Shown here: positions 1 to 6,522 of the stretch, piece after piece
Numbering within the stretch: the first letter of the stretch is position 1
How the letters are laid out: the number at the start of each line of letters is the position of its first letter
Made by a program: the position numbers and the translations under genes
From: Chloroflexota bacterium
Lineage (GTDB): Bacteria > Chloroflexota > Dehalococcoidia > JACQTR01
Direction of reading: 5' to 3'
Length of the DNA: 13,112 nucleotides
Assembly: GCA_016210705.1 (NCBI GenBank)
Contig: JACQTR010000133.1
Coordinates: forward strand, 1-13,112
Notes under the pieces: model-generated
Told to the model about the DNA's origin: nothing
The model's input: only the letters and a program-made list of their open reading frames with translations
Database searches by the model: none

Positions 1-1319
1 ACCCCTTGCTCCAAGGTATTCCAAATCTTGCTCACCAAATTCAGCATTCCCAACACCCCGAAATAAGGCCAAGGGACAAAATCAAAGTTATTATAGAAAT
101 AGAAGCCTGATAACCGGCAGTGCGCTATGCCCAACCCCTCCACCAGGGCCTTATCCTGCATCATGCCGATGGAGAAGTCTACCTCCGCCTCCTTTAGCTT
201 CTGACCGTAAGCGTAATAAGAGGGATTCTCCAATACCTCGAAGTCGGCCAGCTCACTCATGGGCTCCAGTAGCTTTTCGGCTCTTTCCAGGGACTCAGGT
301 GTCTCTCCCCATAAGCCGATTACCGTGGGTCTCAGGTTCAAATCGTAAAACAAAGCCCGTGCCAAGGAGGCAGCAAAGTTAGCATAGCCCAGTATCCCCA
401 CATGTTTGCCCGATATACCAGCTAGGGCCCAACTGGCGTTGTAATTACCCTTCATAATCCGTGCCACCCGATCCATATCGGCCTGCAATTGGACTTTAGC
501 TTTCTCCACATCCCCGAACTCCCTGGCCAATGCTATGTACCACTCCTCAGTGTTGTGAATCCCTATAGGTAGGGGGCGATCTTGGCCTATAACTCTCAAT
601 CCCAGGGAATTGGACTTTTCCTCGAAGTCGGGGAAGGACTCTGAGGTAAGGAGATAATTGGCCTCGGCATTAGCGATTTGGGTCAATCCTTCTACTGGCG
701 TGTTCCAGAACACGGGCATATTAACCTTTACGTCTGCCGCTCGTAACAGTCGTAGTATCTCCTGGATGTCATTGGGCCAATTGTTGGAACCCATTAGTTG
801 AGGCCCCACGATGTTGATTCCTTCTTGCCTCTCTGCCTTAATGGCAAAACGGTCCATCACCGCGGTCCATACCCACTCCGCCCCTCGGTTGAATCCCCCC
901 ATAAAACCAGCGGTATCGATGGCGATAAAGGGTATACCTAGTTCCTCCTCTGCTTGATCGGCCACTCGTCGAATATCGTCCTCGATGATAGAGGAGGCGC
1001 AGGTAGTGAGGATAAAACCGATACGTGGCGTCTTTCCGCTTCGTGTCCAACGATAGCGAATGGCCCGCATCAGGAGCTCCTCATTCTGGCCGTGAATAAT
1101 TTCTACCCTTTGGAGTCCTGTTCCCGCTAAGGGCGAATAGTAACCATCCACCACCGGTCCGCCGCCCCGCATATACATGGCCAAGGAGGTACAGCCGACT
1201 ACCCCGTGGGCTATGCCAAAAGAGCCAAGGATCCCAGCAAGAGCTTTCTCCGCACCTACTATAGGCCCTGGTTCAAAGCGGTCAACGTATTCAATGGGTG
1301 GCTTGGTGATCTTCATCAT
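1..1319 (-). CDS. Nitrogenase component-1-like protein, second subunit (partial, 3' end off window)
   Basis: This open frame begins with two consecutive ATG codons at 1319 and stays open for 439 codons to the window edge, so the C-terminus is missing. It reads as an Oxidored_nitro (nitrogenase component 1) fold. GVVGC (C43) matches the first P-cluster-type cysteine of NifK/NifN-like chains. LTTCASSIIEDD (C107) matches the NifK-type TTC-EVIGDD segment. QRVEIIHGQNEELL (about 70-83) corresponds to the conserved FGG-E/Q stretch, and GKHVGILGYANF (about 305-315) is the second Rossmann-type strand and loop. The closing PYFGVLGMLNL (about 418-428) resembles the GYEGALNL helix near the end of such proteins, so probably few residues are lost. 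It lies 19 bases after the first subunit and is probably translationally linked; AAAGG sits about 10 bases before the start. Membership in the superfamily is clear, but the subfamily and substrate are unknown. Alternatives are methylthio-alkane-reductase-like, NifEN-like or Nfl/CfbD-like proteins. Confidence 0.85.
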   Translation of the reverse strand, partial: MMKITKPPIEYVDRFEPGPIVGAEKALAGILGSFGIAHGVVGCTSLAMYMRGGGPVVDGYYSPLAGTGLQRVEIIHGQNEELLMRAIRYRWTRSGKTPRIGFILTTCASSIIEDDIRRVADQAEEELGIPFIAIDTAGFMGGFNRGAEWVWTAVMDRFAIKAERQEGINIVGPQLMGSNNWPNDIQEILRLLRAADVKVNMPVFWNTPVEGLTQIANAEANYLLTSESFPDFEEKSNSLGLRVIGQDRPLPIGIHNTEEWYIALAREFGDVEKAKVQLQADMDRVARIMKGNYNASWALAGISGKHVGILGYANFAASLARALFYDLNLRPTVIGLWGETPESLERAEKLLEPMSELADFEVLENPSYYAYGQKLKEAEVDFSIGMMQDKALVEGLGIAHCRLSGFYFYNNFDFVPWPYFGVLGMLNLVSKIWNTLEQG

Positions 1320-1338
1320 TTTCGATGAACCTTTTCTT

Positions 1339-2880
1339 TTAGGAGAGGTTATTCAAGGGCCTTCCGTAAAGCCTGCCATATAGGGTTGGGCTTCTTCCCT
1401 GGCGCTGTGATGCCATAACAGACTCTATGAGGGTTTTGCATAGGGCCTTGGTACCTCTAAACCCAACAAACCGTCCCGGAGCATGAAGTCTCCGCCGCAG
1501 GCGGGGGGAGCTATCTACCCAAACCGCGTTGGAAGGCTCGAAAAGACCTGCCTTGGCCCGAGGCGGGAAGTCGGTATAAAGATAAACACTGTTGCTGGGG
1601 TCTACGCCTATCTTGTCGAGGAAGGCCTCTGGGGGGGTAATACCCCAGAGGAGCGGTTGACCATTAATCAGCGGGATCTTGGGATTGTAGCCCATCGAAA
1701 GATAGTATTCCACATCATGGTGAAGCTGCTTAACTGTTATATTGGCCACCCCTGCGTCGTCGCTGCCAAAATCCACATGTATAGTCTCCATCCCCAATTC
1801 ATGACACATCCGTCCCCATGACAGGCCTAGAATGAGGTTACCTTGAATTATGGCCGTCTTTCCCGTCACCATCTCCTGGCACTGTTTCCATACCTCCTTT
1901 ATGTCGGCGTACTCCGTGGCGATTAGCTTTTCCCCCCTCTCCTCTCGACCGAAGAAACGGGCCAAGTCTCTGATCCAAAGGCTAGAGGCCTCGACTCCTA
2001 GAGGCATACTGCCCGGAATATAAGGGGTGCCAAATTTCTCTTTCATCTTTATAGCTAAAGGAAAACCCCAACTGCCACTACATATGACGTTGGCTGCCAC
2101 CTCTGGAGCGGTACGAACATAGTCATAGTCGCCCCCGATCAGAGCACGATGGACTTTTAATCCTAAAGCCTCAATGTATCTGCCTAACTCCTCCACGTCG
2201 GCGGGATATTTGCGCCCGCCTAGTTGTGAGTAGTCGTTATTCTTTTCCTGATCGAGGACACCGTTGCGAACACAATGAGGTGCGAACTGCTCTTCAGATA
2301 CACCTAAAATGTTTACAGCATTGGGGATGATCCTTTGGGGATGGTCCATGAGGCTGACGTAGGGAACGACAGCGTCATCCTTGAAGCCGTAAATTTGATC
2401 AAATCCGGCGCTGGGGAAATGGACTATCTTGGCCTTCACCAGAGGCTGTGCTTTTTCCACCACTCGGGGGATATCGTCCAAAGTGATGCCCGGGGCACAA
2501 CAGGTGAGAATAACGATGAGCTTAGGTTGGTAATCTTTATCTACTGCTAGTACAGCATCATATAGCTCCCCCTCGGCACCAAAAATTATATGTTGCCGAT
2601 CCATAGCGGTGGTGGGCATGTGCAGGAAAGGTGTTCCACGAGTGTTGATCACAGGATTCATAAAAGAGCGGACGCTGGCGTTACAATTGAGGGGGCCATG
2701 AACGAGACATACTGTATCCCTCATGTGTTGGAGGGTGGTGGCAGCCATGATAAAGAGGCACCAGCCATAAGGGGTGTATCTCACCTGGCTCTGACGCATA
2801 CGATCACAGGCGTAGGGGTCGTTGGGTGAGCTCTGATGATAGAGCTCTTCGAGGGTGGTCCAGTACAGTTCTGTTGTCAC
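1339..2880 (-). CDS. Nitrogenase component-1-like protein, first subunit
   Basis: This 513-residue protein belongs to the nitrogenase component 1 (NifD/K/E/N-like) superfamily. These proteins form heterodimers that accept electrons from a NifH-like iron protein. Visible marks are VCLVHGPLNC (C58, C66), the MDRQHIIFGAEGELYDAV block (about 93-110) equivalent to NifD/NifE FGGEKKLY, and ILTCCAPGITLDDI (C127, C128). NVICSGSWGFPLAIKMKEKFGTPYI (C267) aligns with the cofactor cysteine of NifD (C275) and strongly resembles NifE. The C-terminal RLHAPGRFVGFRGTKAL lacks the NifD HSWDYSGPYHG context, so a classical FeMo-co histidine is not evident. The GTG start at 2880 is supported by an in-frame TAG 18 bases upstream, but only a weak ribosome site (GAGAAAG) precedes it. 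The gene is first in its operon behind a near-consensus promoter. No NifH-like gene is inside the window. The specific reaction cannot be assigned. Confidence 0.88.
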   Translation of the reverse strand: MTTELYWTTLEELYHQSSPNDPYACDRMRQSQVRYTPYGWCLFIMAATTLQHMRDTVCLVHGPLNCNASVRSFMNPVINTRGTPFLHMPTTAMDRQHIIFGAEGELYDAVLAVDKDYQPKLIVILTCCAPGITLDDIPRVVEKAQPLVKAKIVHFPSAGFDQIYGFKDDAVVPYVSLMDHPQRIIPNAVNILGVSEEQFAPHCVRNGVLDQEKNNDYSQLGGRKYPADVEELGRYIEALGLKVHRALIGGDYDYVRTAPEVAANVICSGSWGFPLAIKMKEKFGTPYIPGSMPLGVEASSLWIRDLARFFGREERGEKLIATEYADIKEVWKQCQEMVTGKTAIIQGNLILGLSWGRMCHELGMETIHVDFGSDDAGVANITVKQLHHDVEYYLSMGYNPKIPLINGQPLLWGITPPEAFLDKIGVDPSNSVYLYTDFPPRAKAGLFEPSNAVWVDSSPRLRRRLHAPGRFVGFRGTKALCKTLIESVMASQRQGRSPTLYGRLYGRPLNNLS

Positions 2881-2957
2881 TAAGATACTAAGCTTTCTCT
2901 ACGCCTTTAGGGTAAACGTCATATGAGGCCAATTGAAAAACTAACCAAACTGCTTAA

Positions 2958-2968
2958 TAAGATACTTA
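2958..2968. promoter_or_regulatory. Small dyad at the nitrogenase-like operon start point (possible operator)
   Basis: TAAG-ATA-CTTA is an odd-centred inverted repeat with 4-base arms. It sits directly downstream of the -10 box, where transcription of the nitrogenase-like operon should begin. The first nine bases (TAAGATACT) recur exactly at 2881-2889, immediately upstream of the GTG start. Position and recurrence suggest a regulator site, but the arms are short and the region is AT-rich, so chance is quite possible. Confidence 0.25.
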
Positions 2969-2998
2969 ATTGTAGCAATTTATCCTTATTATTGTCAA
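2969..2998 (-). promoter_or_regulatory. Sigma-A-type promoter of the nitrogenase-like operon
   Basis: Read on the minus strand, TTGACA (2998-2993) is a perfect -35 box and TACAAT (2974-2969) differs from the -10 consensus at one base. The spacer is 18 AT-rich bases. Transcription should begin near 2962, giving a leader of about 80 bases before the GTG at 2880. The strength of the match suggests substantial expression unless it is repressed. It lies downstream of the structured element at 3035-3168, so that element would not be part of this transcript. Confidence 0.8.
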
Positions 2999-3034
2999 GG
3001 CGAGGGCTTCACAAGAATGGTGAGGCTGCTCTCC

Positions 3035-3168
3035 CTTTGTACTAAAGCCCGTTCGGCTGAGTGGGGAGGTCTTTCGGCCTGCAGTTCGGCCCCCTGAGTT
3101 CACTGCCTAAGGGCCGAAACTGGTGCTCCCAAGCCGCGCTACGTCGAAGGCTCGGGCAAAAGACAAAG
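3035..3168 (-). ncRNA. Candidate structured RNA of unknown class
   Basis: A GC-rich, non-coding 134-base segment with nested complementarity. CTTTGT (3035-3040) pairs with ACAAAG (3163-3168), and GCCCG (3047-3051) with CGGGC (3153-3157), across a small internal loop. Inside, GGGAG (3064-3068) can pair with CTCCC (3126-3130). An 11-base-pair arm CAGTTCGGCCC (3082-3092) pairs with GGGCCGAAACTG (3111-3122) with one bulge and an 18-base loop. On the minus strand AGGCC-GAAA-GACCT (3080-3067) forms a hairpin with a GNRA tetraloop, which favours the minus strand. No promoter or U-tract terminator is visible for it, so it may be the 3' UTR of the tRNA nucleotidyltransferase transcript or a processed RNA. 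I do not recognise SAM, cobalamin, T-box, GEMM, RNase P or tmRNA signatures; a divergent 6S-like RNA is one alternative. Confidence 0.45.
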
Positions 3169-3206
3169 CAATTGGGTTTTCTGATTAGCTTCTTTGGCTT
3201 CTGCTA

Positions 3207-4475
3207 TTAATCCTCTCCTTTTTTCTCTGCCTTAGCCTCTAGCCAGCGGTAAACCCAAGCTTGTTCCTCCTCTATAGTTGTTACTTCTTGATCCAGACGT
3301 GCCTGGTGGAGGGCCTTAAGAAGTTTGCCTAAGTCGGTGCCTGGCAACACCCCCATCCGCTGCAAGGCTTGGCCATTTAGGTGAGGCTTGATATAGCGTA
3401 GCGTATTGAGATAGGTTTGCAGACGGTTTTGAATCAACGAAGAGTCGGTAGCCAAGCTTGCTGCTAGTATAGCTTGGTTGGAGCGTTGCTGTAATAAACG
3501 GTATATTCTGCTGGGGAGAAGATCGGCTTGAGCTAGGCTAGGGATGTCCTCTTTTATCTGCAAAGTATCCATGATAACCTTTGCTGTACCTTTGGTAAGT
3601 CTCAGCGACTGTATAACGGCCTCTGCCCCTTCTGGGCTGAGGGCATAACAGAAGATGGCCAGATAGAGGCTGGGTGGGGGTGGTGGGGTTCCCCAGGCTT
3701 GACGGGCCTTCGGGAAAACCTTCGCCAGCCAGCTATCGCCGCTCAAAGAGGCATGGAGGGTGATCCCAAGTGCCGCGGCCCGATTTAAGATTGTCTCGGG
3801 TTTCTCCTCTTTTAAAATTAGCTCCCATCCCTGGCGGAGGCGATCCCGGCCTACCGTGTTTAACATAGCTCTATCCCGTCGCAGGTAGGCCTCGGTACCC
3901 TTTTCTAATCGAAAGCCCAAGCGTTGCTCATAGCGTAGGGCCCGTAGTATGCGCGTAGCGTCATCCTTAAAGCTTTCCGGGTGGAGGATTCTAATAAGGC
4001 GTTTTCTTAAATCACCTCTGCCCCCAAAGGGGTCGATTTGTTCGCCAAAGCGGCTAGGGCTGAGATGGATAGCCATGGCGTTGATGGTAAAATCTCGACG
4101 GTGGAGGTCTTCCATTAGGGTACTCGGTTCAACTTGAGGTAGGGCCCCAGGACGACGGTATCGCTCGCGGCGGGCAGTGGCCACATCTATAGTATAGGGA
4201 CCCCAGCCAAAGCTGGCGGTGCCGAAAGAGGGGTGGGTCACCTTAGGGAGACCTAAAATCACCGCAAAATGGGGAACTAAAGCTAAAGCATCTCCCTCCA
4301 CCGTGAGGTCGATATCGAGGCTGGGTCGTTTCAGGAGGATGTCTCGCACCGCTCCACCCACCAGGTAGAGGATATGGCTTTGGGCGGCGGCGATGTCACT
4401 CAGCTTACGCAGCGTAGCCAAAAGCTCCGATGGTAAACCCTCAGTGAGCTGGCGTACTAGATTACTGCTACTCAA
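3207..4475 (-). CDS. Class II CCA-adding (or A-adding) tRNA nucleotidyltransferase
   Basis: This enzyme adds the 3'-terminal CCA, or part of it, to tRNAs in the cytoplasm using CTP and ATP without a template. The 422 residues show the polymerase-beta-type head in order: LVGGAVRD (38-45), DIDLTVEGD (54-62) with the metal-binding aspartates D54 and D56, and RRDFTINAMAI (127-136). DPFGGRGDLRKRLIRILH (148-165) and DDATRILRALRYEQRLGF (171-188) form the nucleotide-recognising neck. The C-terminal helical body lacks a recognisable HD phosphohydrolase domain. Motifs alone do not decide between full CCA-adding and A-adding activity, so I give no symbol. The start is TTG, with AAGGA only two bases before it, which is unusually close. 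An upstream in-frame TAG limits any extension, and a later TTG (codon 20) is possible. It is the last gene of the dinG block, 40 bases after the zinc-ribbon gene. Confidence 0.93.
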   Translation of the reverse strand: MSSSNLVRQLTEGLPSELLATLRKLSDIAAAQSHILYLVGGAVRDILLKRPSLDIDLTVEGDALALVPHFAVILGLPKVTHPSFGTASFGWGPYTIDVATARRERYRRPGALPQVEPSTLMEDLHRRDFTINAMAIHLSPSRFGEQIDPFGGRGDLRKRLIRILHPESFKDDATRILRALRYEQRLGFRLEKGTEAYLRRDRAMLNTVGRDRLRQGWELILKEEKPETILNRAAALGITLHASLSGDSWLAKVFPKARQAWGTPPPPPSLYLAIFCYALSPEGAEAVIQSLRLTKGTAKVIMDTLQIKEDIPSLAQADLLPSRIYRLLQQRSNQAILAASLATDSSLIQNRLQTYLNTLRYIKPHLNGQALQRMGVLPGTDLGKLLKALHQARLDQEVTTIEEEQAWVYRWLEAKAEKKGED

Positions 4476-4515
4476 CTTCCTTATCTGGTTGGGCTAGATG
4501 GAGCCTTCGGTCGGC

Positions 4516-4752
4516 TTAATCTTCCTTTATTCCCAGATATTCCTCGTAAGACATGAACCGATCCTCTTGCACCCAGCACATGAAGCGGCGGTTGGCGGTG
4601 GAGATGGGGCCGATATCGCCATGACGATCCACTAGGGCCTCCAACCTACGGGAGCAGATCTGGCAAAGGTGGACGTAGTGGTTCTTGTCCCAGACCAGGC
4701 GGAACTTACCAGAGACGGAGCCACCGCATTTGAGACAGGTTTTAGTCTCCAC
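4516..4752 (-). CDS. Small zinc-ribbon protein
   Basis: A 78-residue protein with two CxxC pairs, C6-x2-C9 and C30-x2-C33, spaced as in zinc ribbons, so it probably binds one structural Zn. The C-terminal half (ISTANRRFMCWVQEDRFMSYEEYLGIKED) has a lone C59 and is acidic at the end. I do not recognise a named family. The GTG start is supported by GGAGG ending about eight bases upstream, inside the end of the preceding gene, which it overlaps by 11 bases. Such overlap suggests translational coupling and co-expression with the 136-residue unknown protein. Nucleic-acid or protein binding is plausible from the fold but not shown. Confidence 0.8.
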   Translation of the reverse strand: METKTCLKCGGSVSGKFRLVWDKNHYVHLCQICSRRLEALVDRHGDIGPISTANRRFMCWVQEDRFMSYEEYLGIKED

Positions 4753-5152
4753 TTATAGTCTCCTCCAGAATGGCCTTTATCTTCTCTCTCTCCTGGCTGC
4801 TGTGAGCCAAACGGCGGGTATAGATGTAGTTCATTTCCTCATCGAAGAAATAGACATTGATATGATCTTGGCTAGCTAAGCTTTCGGCGTCATACTTTTG
4901 TGCTTCATGCGACAAGTTCCAAAAGACGTCGAAGGTTAGCTCGCCGAATTGCAAGCGTAGCGCCAGTCCCCAAGCCTCTTGCTGTTGGCATGGTCGGGAG
5001 GTTAGAGCCAGCGGGGTACGCCATTGAGAATGGATGGTATCGGCAGGGGCCTTGACCAGAAGGGCTGTCTGTCCCTCGGAACGAATAGACCAACAGCCGG
5101 GTGGCTGGGTGCGCAGGAACTGGACAATAGCCTCGGGCAACTCTACACTCAT
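4742..5152 (-). CDS. Conserved-looking hypothetical protein, 136 residues
   Basis: I do not recognise this protein. It is soluble, without a signal peptide or membrane segment, and looks like a single alpha/beta domain. Strand-like stretches (TALLVKAP, LALRLQFGELTFDVFWNL, INVYFFDEEMNYIYTRRL) are followed by a charged C-terminal helix (SSQEREKIKAILEETI). Two cysteines (C20, C55) are not arranged as a metal site. The ATG start has AGGAG about eight bases upstream, and this AGGAG overlaps the stop codon of the M20 peptidase gene. The 3' end overlaps the zinc-ribbon gene by 11 bases. Codon use and spacing fit a real operon member rather than a shadow frame. No function is offered. Confidence 0.8.
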   Translation of the reverse strand: MSVELPEAIVQFLRTQPPGCWSIRSEGQTALLVKAPADTIHSQWRTPLALTSRPCQQQEAWGLALRLQFGELTFDVFWNLSHEAQKYDAESLASQDHINVYFFDEEMNYIYTRRLAHSSQEREKIKAILEETISGD

Positions 5153-5161
5153 CTTGGTCTC

Positions 5162-6520
5162 CTAGCTTCTTCCTAGACGTTCCATAAGGGCGGCCAAGTG
5201 CTTGACGCCCAAGGCTAAATCGGCGAGGCGGATGTTTTCGTCGGGGGCATGCATACGGCAGTCGGGGTATTCCACGCCTATGCCTACGGTGGGAATGCCT
5301 AGAGTCTGGGTGAAGCAAGCCATGGGGCCACTGGCCACCATGGTAGGGAAGATAACTGGCTCCATTGGATAGACTTGGCGGGCCGCTTCTTTCACCATCT
5401 GTACTAACGGGGCATCCAAAGGAGTGCGGGCTGGTTCCTCGCCTTCCACGGCTTGGGAAAGGGCTATATCGGTAAAGCCATGTTTGTCTAAATGGCGGCG
5501 CAGTTTGGACAAAATGTCCTCTGGCCTTTGTTGAGGTACGAGACGAAAGTCCAGCTTGGCCTTGGCCACTGCGGGCAGGACGGTCTTAGACCCCTCTCCT
5601 ATGTAACCAGCATATAGGCCGCAGATATTGACGGTGGGCTGGAAAAGGTGGTGAAGGGTGAGGGCGGTTCCTGTCAGGCCATTAACAAAGCGGTTGAGGC
5701 CCAGGCTTTGTTGTAGCTCTGCCTCCTCTGAGGGCAGAGAGCGGGCGGCATCCACCTCTGCGGATGTAGGTGGACGAACGTCGTCGTAGAAGCCCTCGAT
5801 GAGGATGTTGTCCTGGGGGTCTTTTAGGGTGTTGAGGGCCCATACCAACTGCCAGGCGGGATTGGGGACTATGGTGGCTAAAGAGGAATGAACGTCCCGA
5901 GAGGCCCCCTGAGCCTCCAGTTCTACGTAGAGGATCCCTTTGAGGCCCAGAACAAGGGTAGGCTGGCCTTGCCAATTGACACCAGCTCCCTCCCAGAGAC
6001 AGCCATCGGCTCGTAACAGGGGGCGGTGTTCGCGAACAAAGGCAGCCAGGTGAGGGCTGCCGATCTCCTCGTCTCCTTCGATGCAGAACTTTATGGTAAC
6101 CGGCAGACTGCCCTTTATCGCCAGCAGGGCCTTTATGGCTGCCAGGCGAGCGATGATGTTGCCTTTATTATCGGCAGCCCCTCGGGCCCGCAGGTGGCCG
6201 TTGTATAGGGCAGGTTCAAAGGGGGGAGATGTCCATAGCTCCAGGGGTTCGGGAGGCTGGACATCATAGTGATTATAAAATAGTAGGGTATTGGGGGAAT
6301 CTCCAGCCAGCTCTCCGTAAACTAGGGGGCAATTCCCGCCTGGTGGGAGAAGAACTTGGGTGGCGATGCCAGACTCCTGGAGCATCGCCGTCACCAATCG
6401 AGCACTCTCCTCGACGCCTATTCCCTGGGCGCTGATGCCAGGCTGGCTACAGAGACGAATCAAGTCTGCTACTGTTTCAGAGAAGTGGTTATCAATGTAG
6501 TCGAAGATTTTTTTCAGCAA
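5162..6520 (-). CDS. M20-family metallopeptidase (dipeptidase / ArgE-DapE-like)
   Basis: A di-zinc amidohydrolase of the M20 family, probably a cytosolic dipeptidase or acyl-amino-acid hydrolase. Numbering from the start used here (452 residues), H84 and D86 in NHYDVQP and the bridging D117 in RGAADNKGN are metal ligands. E151 is the general base and E152 a ligand in EGDEEIGS. E177 (LWEGAG) and H424 (MHAPDE) complete the site. H211 in DVHSS marks the lid/dimerisation domain inserted in the middle. The closest flavour is the carnosinase-like/PRK08201-type dipeptidases rather than DapE or ArgE themselves, but the substrate is not determinable. I chose TTG at 6520 because AGGAGG lies six bases before it. 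An upstream TTG at 6538 would place that AGGAGG inside the coding region and overlap dinG by 16 bases. The gene follows dinG by two bases. Confidence 0.92.
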   Translation of the reverse strand: MLKKIFDYIDNHFSETVADLIRLCSQPGISAQGIGVEESARLVTAMLQESGIATQVLLPPGGNCPLVYGELAGDSPNTLLFYNHYDVQPPEPLELWTSPPFEPALYNGHLRARGAADNKGNIIARLAAIKALLAIKGSLPVTIKFCIEGDEEIGSPHLAAFVREHRPLLRADGCLWEGAGVNWQGQPTLVLGLKGILYVELEAQGASRDVHSSLATIVPNPAWQLVWALNTLKDPQDNILIEGFYDDVRPPTSAEVDAARSLPSEEAELQQSLGLNRFVNGLTGTALTLHHLFQPTVNICGLYAGYIGEGSKTVLPAVAKAKLDFRLVPQQRPEDILSKLRRHLDKHGFTDIALSQAVEGEEPARTPLDAPLVQMVKEAARQVYPMEPVIFPTMVASGPMACFTQTLGIPTVGIGVEYPDCRMHAPDENIRLADLALGVKHLAALMERLGRS

Positions 6521-6522
6521 TA

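Noticed and set aside
1483..1821. A 112-codon plus-strand open frame inside the nitrogenase-like gene
   Set aside because: It lies antisense to clearly conserved nitrogenase-like coding sequence with no independent support.
3035..3168. A tRNA, T-box, molybdenum-cofactor or cobalamin riboswitch at this site
   Set aside because: No tRNA arms, T-box sequence or recognisable B12 or Moco core is present, and the strong promoter downstream argues against a leader riboswitch for the nitrogenase-like operon.
4905..5318. A 137-codon minus-strand open frame across the M20/136-residue junction
   Set aside because: It overlaps two better-supported genes in another frame, is full of Arg, Pro and His, and lacks a family motif; a typical shadow frame.
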